From assembly GCA_964644705.1 (NCBI GenBank), contig CAZXYF010000116.1, positions 1 to 9,956 of the forward strand: a stretch of 9,956 nucleotides of DNA, read 5' to 3'. Origin of the DNA: CAZXYF01 sp964644705 (GTDB lineage: Bacteria; Planctomycetota; Brocadiia; SM23-32). The notes below the pieces were generated by a model that saw only the letters and a program-made list of their open reading frames with translations, was not told where the DNA came from and ran no database searches. Below, piece after piece: positions 7,556-9,956 of this stretch; within the stretch, counting starts at the first letter, position 1, and each line of letters begins with the position of its first letter. Both the position numbers and the translations under genes were made by a program.

Positions 7556-8620
7556 CTACTGATACTGAGCTAATATGCCGTACTCGATTCCCCATTTCAG
7601 CAGACCCGGGATCATTCCGGGGATATACCGTCGCCGAAAAGTCATCAGTCCACACCGGCCGCCGAGACTGATCACAAGAGGTCCCTCCCGCGAAACGTAA
7701 TCACTCAACGATCCGCCCTCCAGGAGGGAAGTGATGTTCCCCGCGATGGTATCAGCGTGATACTCCGCATTCTGAGCCGTTTTCTCCTCCCGCACAGACG
7801 TAACGTCTCCGCCCACGAAGATATTGGGGTGCCCCTGTAACTGGAGTTGGCTGTTCACCCGCAAGGCATTGCGTTCGGTATATATTCCCTCGCCAAACCC
7901 CACCATCCGCGGTGGATTCGGTCGCGTCCCGGTGCACCAGATGGCCAAATCGGCGGACACTGTCTCTCCCCCCTTCGTAACGTATTGATCGTCATGGTGC
8001 TCCGCTACGAGGTCATCGAAGATTATCTCCACATCACGTGTGGTCAGAAACCGACGAGCATATTCAGACGCCCCCCACGGATTTCGTTCCAGCAATCGAT
8101 CCTGGCCGTGAACCACCACAACGTCTTTGTGCGATGTTCGAGTGGCCAGCTCCGCGGCGACTTCGGTTCCCAGCACTCCCCCGCCCACGACCAGTATTCG
8201 TTGGGCAGCGGCCAGTTCCTCGCGGAGTTCCAGCCCGTCCGATACCCACATCAACGGATAAACGTGGTCGGTGTTTGCCAGCTGTATTGGTTGGGTCGAT
8301 CCCGTCGCGATGACGCCTATATCGTAGGGAATATCCTCATCGTCAACTGTAACCGTTTCCGGCGTAACTTTTCCCACGACTCCTTCGATGAAGCGTGAGT
8401 GCAATAGAAACGATTCATAACTTACGGTCAACTTCCTCTCCACCCCCGAGGCAAAGGGAACCCGCGGAACGCCCGGGATATATTCGAAGTTTGGACTCGA
8501 ATCGACGAGTGTAACGTCAGCCGCTCTGTGAGCATCAAGTTCCCGTGCAATCATCGCCCCGCAAAATCCGCCGCCCACAACCACGACACGCCTGCTGGCC
8601 CCTGATTTCTCCATTCCCAA
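7556..8620 (-). CDS. FAD-dependent NAD(P)H oxidoreductase, NDH-2/AIFM2-like
   Basis: Two-dinucleotide-binding-domain flavoprotein that probably oxidises NAD(P)H and passes electrons to a quinone or similar acceptor at the membrane. The 354 residues show an N-terminal FAD-binding RRVVVVGGGFCGAMIAREL (10-28), the ATGS motif (105-108), a second nucleotide-binding fold RILVVGGGVLGTEVAAEL (141-158), CTGTRPN (229-235), and a second FAD contact IFVGGDVTSV (267-276) followed by KTAQNAEYHAD. There is no redox CxxC pair, which argues against a disulfide reductase and for the type II NADH dehydrogenase / AIFM2 branch. The tail (334-354) is hydrophobic with aromatic residues and may touch the membrane. 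The start at 8620 is TTG. An in-frame ATG six bases later (8614) is also possible, since a GAGGAAGGGA purine tract serves either. The acceptor is unknown. Confidence 0.85.
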   Translation of the reverse strand: MGMEKSGASRRVVVVGGGFCGAMIARELDAHRAADVTLVDSSPNFEYIPGVPRVPFASGVERKLTVSYESFLLHSRFIEGVVGKVTPETVTVDDEDIPYDIGVIATGSTQPIQLANTDHVYPLMWVSDGLELREELAAAQRILVVGGGVLGTEVAAELATRTSHKDVVVVHGQDRLLERNPWGASEYARRFLTTRDVEIIFDDLVAEHHDDQYVTKGGETVSADLAIWCTGTRPNPPRMVGFGEGIYTERNALRVNSQLQLQGHPNIFVGGDVTSVREEKTAQNAEYHADTIAGNITSLLEGGSLSDYVSREGPLVISLGGRCGLMTFRRRYIPGMIPGLLKWGIEYGILAQYQ

Positions 8621-8847
8621 TGATGTCCCTTCCTCAATATTTGTGCTGACACCCGCAGGGTCTCAGTTATGTGCTCTCACCACCTTCTTCGCGTGCGTAC
8701 GGATCTATATCCTTTTCCACCGAGTACAGACTACCTGAGTCTTTCCCTCAAATCAATTTTTCGCCTTGCGTTTTACGTTATATCAGTTACACAGGGGAAT
8801 ACGGGTTGTGGCAGCTTTTCATTCAATTGCACAAGGAGGCAGCTATT
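8621..8847. other. Divergent promoter region of the oxidoreductase and DUF1540 genes
   Basis: About 230 bp between divergent genes. For the minus-strand oxidoreductase, TTGATT and TAGTCT separated by 17 bp are a moderate promoter candidate around 8720-8760. For the plus-strand gene, TTATAT at 8778-8783 could be a -10 element, with no good -35. A short inverted repeat AGACT-ACCTG-AGTCT lies at 8728-8742. I see no box resembling the DtxR-type operators found further right. Confidence 0.35.
8833..8839 (+). promoter_or_regulatory. Strong ribosome binding site for the DUF1540 gene
   Basis: AAGGAGG, a full match to the anti-Shine-Dalgarno sequence, sits eight bases before the ATG at 8848. It fixes that ATG as the start, against an in-frame ATG 177 bp upstream that would add a 59-residue stretch with no family similarity. 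Confidence 0.85.
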
Positions 8848-9129
8848 ATGGAAATGCCGCATATTCAAACTTGCGACGTTGACGAGTGCGCGTATAACCG
8901 TCACAACGAGTGTCATGCATTGGCCATTACCGTCGAGGGCACCGAAGGGGAGCCCCTGTGCGATACGTTCTGGAGCAAACAGGAGAATATGAAAGGTGGC
9001 GATCCCACCCAGATGGGCAGCTCGCCGCGTTGTGGGCGCCGCGAACGTAAATCCGGTCGGCCATCACTTCATCGAGCGCAAATTCCGTGTGTCCAATTTT
9101 CAGGACGTACGAGGGGTATTTCTGTTTGA
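8848..9129 (+). CDS. Small DUF1540 cysteine-cluster protein with divergent tail
   Basis: Product of 93 residues; function unknown. The first 40 residues show the DUF1540 pattern: Cys9, then Cys14 in CDVDECAYN, Cys22 in CHALAITV and Cys38 in CDTF. Four spaced cysteines of this kind suggest a small metal-binding knuckle, though that is inference. After KGGDPTQMG (49-57) members of this type usually continue into a second cysteine module, beginning like VGACKV. Here the frame instead gives an arginine-rich tail with Cys62 and Cys81 that does not resemble a DUF1540 module. The break falls near position 9016-9020. Another frame of the same strand reads VVGAANVNPVG at this point. A frameshift, a rearrangement or a naturally divergent tail are all possible. 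The start is secured by a strong ribosome binding site. Confidence 0.75.
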   Translation: MEMPHIQTCDVDECAYNRHNECHALAITVEGTEGEPLCDTFWSKQENMKGGDPTQMGSSPRCGRRERKSGRPSLHRAQIPCVQFSGRTRGISV

Positions 9130-9222
9130 TTGTGAGTGGAGCATCCCATCTGAATCCATATTGCATAAGGCCGAGATGCGTTTTTTACTCCACCCTACGT
9201 GTGTTTGCCTACCACAAGCTGT

Positions 9223-9236
9223 TTAGTGCTGCCTAA
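9223..9236. promoter_or_regulatory. Second DtxR-like operator, orphan
   Basis: TTAGTGCTGCCTAA matches the operator candidate at 9852-9865 (TTAGGGATGCCTAA) at 12 of 14 positions, with TTAG/CTAA arms. It lies 114 bp beyond the stop of the DtxR-family gene and 94 bp beyond the DUF1540 gene, between two convergent genes. On the minus strand it falls between a possible TTTACC and TAAACA promoter pair spaced 18 bp. Binding by the neighbouring regulator is inferred from sequence likeness alone. Confidence 0.5.
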
Positions 9237-9263
9237 CCTTACTGGTAAAAAAATTTGTTCTAC

Positions 9264-9332
9264 CCTGGGTCGTTTCCAGGCCCGGCTCAATTCAGCGGCG
9301 CAAATCGAACTTTCGATCGTGCCTGCTGCGCC
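9264..9332. terminator. Structured region 3' of the DtxR-family gene, possible terminator
   Basis: Two hairpins follow the dtxR-type stop codon on the minus strand. The first, with outer arms GGCGCA (9297-9302) and TGCGCC (9327-9332), encloses a tight ATCGAA/TTCGAT stem (9304-9317). The second is CCTGG/CCAGG with a 7-base loop (9264-9280), followed on the minus strand by a run of seven T after about ten bases. The T run is further from the stem than in a canonical intrinsic terminator, so the function is uncertain. Confidence 0.4.
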
Positions 9333-9349
9333 AAACCCTTTCATATGGA

Positions 9350-9832
9350 CTACACGCAAGCCTCTTCCCGATATCCCAGCTCACACTCCTCGCACACGTA
9401 TCCGGTCTCGGCATCCCATTCGGGGCCGTAATGGGGACATTCGGACATAAAGCACGTAAATTCAACGAAACGATCCATCAACTCTTCCGGTAACGCATGC
9501 TCCATTCGGCAGGCAGCATCCTGCGCCATTGCCTCGTCCACCTTCAGCACGTTCACGAAGAAATCATGCAGCGCATCGTGTCGTTCCACTACCGCCTCGG
9601 CAACGCCGGTGCCCTCTTCGGTCAGACTGACCACGTCGTAAGGAGCGTAGTTCACCAGGCCTTTCTCCGACAGGGCCCGAAGAGCGCCCGTCACCGAGGG
9701 GCTGGCAACATCCAGCCGATCCGCGATGTCCTTGACCCGCGCCGCGCCCTTTTTCTCAGCGATGTGATAGATAGCCTCCAGATAATCCTGAAGACTCGCG
9801 CTGATATCTATGTCGTCGTTTCGTGTGTTCAT
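9350..9832 (-). CDS. DtxR/MntR-family metal-dependent transcriptional regulator with cysteine-rich tail
   Basis: Metal-sensing winged-helix repressor that probably controls iron or manganese genes. From the ATG at 9832 the protein has 160 residues. I number here from an in-frame TTG one codon earlier. The DNA-binding part (about 14-75) shows SLQDYLEAIY, ARVKDIADRLDVASPSVTGALRAL as the helix-turn-helix, and DVVSLTEEG in the wing. The dimerisation part has RHDALHDFF and ACRMEHAL. Likely metal ligands by family alignment are Asp17, Glu20, His86, Cys109, Glu112 and His113. Cysteine at the 109 position, as in DtxR rather than the glutamate of MntR, favours iron, by inference. No SH3-like third domain is present. 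Instead residues 128-160 carry five cysteines, including a CEEC pair. The ATG is chosen because GAGGGAG lies six bases upstream. It has its own promoter and overlapping operator. Confidence 0.9.
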   Translation of the reverse strand: MNTRNDDIDISASLQDYLEAIYHIAEKKGAARVKDIADRLDVASPSVTGALRALSEKGLVNYAPYDVVSLTEEGTGVAEAVVERHDALHDFFVNVLKVDEAMAQDAACRMEHALPEELMDRFVEFTCFMSECPHYGPEWDAETGYVCEECELGYREEACV

Positions 9833-9844
9833 CAAGAACTCCCT

Positions 9845-9955
9845 CTATAAGTTAGGGATGCCTAATATAACGTGCGTGCCGGATGCTGTCAAAGGAACGC
9901 GGAGTTTAGCTTCCTCAAACGGCAACAGATCATCTTTTTCCTCAAACACCTCGAT
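9845..9955 (-). CDS. Possible 3' end of an upstream gene entering from the right edge
   Basis: A minus-strand frame is open from the window edge for 36 codons and ends in TAG at 9845-9847, 12 bp before the dtxR-type ATG. It reads like protein at first (IEVFEEKDDLLPFEEAKL) and less so towards the end. If real, the promoter and operator of the regulator lie inside its last codons. Too short to identify, and chance openness cannot be excluded. Confidence 0.25.
   Translation of the reverse strand: MEVFEEKDDLLPFEEAKLRVPLTASGTHVILGIPNL
9852..9865. promoter_or_regulatory. DtxR-type operator (iron-box-like) of the regulator gene
   Basis: TTAGG-GATG-CCTAA, a 5-4-5 inverted repeat that resembles the TTAGG...CCTAA arms of characterised DtxR/IdeR operators. 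It overlaps the end of the -10 element and the expected transcription start, an ideal place for repression. Because the downstream gene is itself a DtxR-family protein, autoregulation is the natural reading. Confidence 0.75.
9864..9892 (-). promoter_or_regulatory. Sigma-70-type promoter of the DtxR-family gene
   Basis: On the minus strand a perfect -35 TTGACA (9892-9887) is followed by exactly 17 bp and TATATT (9869-9864). Transcription would begin near 9857, about 25 bases before the ATG, leaving room for the GAGGGAG ribosome binding site. This is the best promoter match in the window. Confidence 0.75.
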
Positions 9956-9956
9956 T

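Noticed and set aside
7313..7573. Plus-strand open frame of 86 codons in the long intergenic region
   Set aside because: Starts with TTG, has no clear ribosome binding site, no recognisable family, and runs into the 3' end of the oppositely oriented oxidoreductase gene.
9159..9180. Possible third copy of the dispersed repeat (ends AGATGCG)
   Set aside because: Only about 14 of 22 bases match the repeat end, and the match is mostly one short heptamer, so chance is sufficient.

Overview
The window reads as ordinary bacterial chromosome, densely coded and of moderate GC. It most likely comes from a Gram-negative, possibly PVC-group (Verrucomicrobiota/Kiritimatiellota-like) lineage. The hints are an HflK/HflC pair, a secreted DUF1573 protein with the CGC motif, a DUF1540 protein and a PTS Enzyme I in one place. 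No rRNA or marker gene is present, so this assignment is a low-confidence inference.

Layout. (1) 101-4519, minus strand, transcribed right to left: hflK (GTG start), hflC (ATGA overlap), queF (30 bp later) and, after a further 103 bp, a PTS Enzyme I whose C-terminus carries an extra YHS metal-binding-type module. A 44-bp direct repeat (40/44 identical) lies just outside each end of this block, at 46-89 and 4737-4780. (2) 4520-4963: non-coding, holds the right-hand repeat. (3) 4964-5881, plus strand: exported, membrane-anchored DUF1573 protein, ending 11 bp from the convergent next gene. (4) 5893-7080, minus: OFA-type MFS transporter. (5) 7081-7555: 475 bp without a convincing gene but with several inverted repeats. 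(6) 7556-8620, minus: FAD/NAD(P)H oxidoreductase of the NDH-2/AIFM2 kind. (7) 8848-9129, plus: small DUF1540 cysteine-cluster protein with a very strong ribosome binding site and a tail that does not look like the usual second module. (8) 9350-9832, minus: DtxR/MntR-family metal-dependent repressor with a cysteine-rich tail.

The clearest regulatory signal is upstream of the DtxR-type gene. A near-consensus sigma-70 promoter (TTGACA, 17 bp, TATATT) is overlapped by a TTAGG-GATG-CCTAA inverted repeat that looks like an iron box, so the regulator probably represses itself. A second copy of this box (12 of 14 bases the same) lies 114 bp beyond the 3' end of the gene, at 9223-9236, where no recognised gene explains it.

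Most genes belong to known families and I see no CRISPR array, insertion sequence, phage or defence island. The points most worth a second look are the Enzyme I-YHS fusion, the orphan DtxR-like operator, the altered DUF1540 gene, and the repeat pair bracketing the hflK-hflC-queF-ptsI block.
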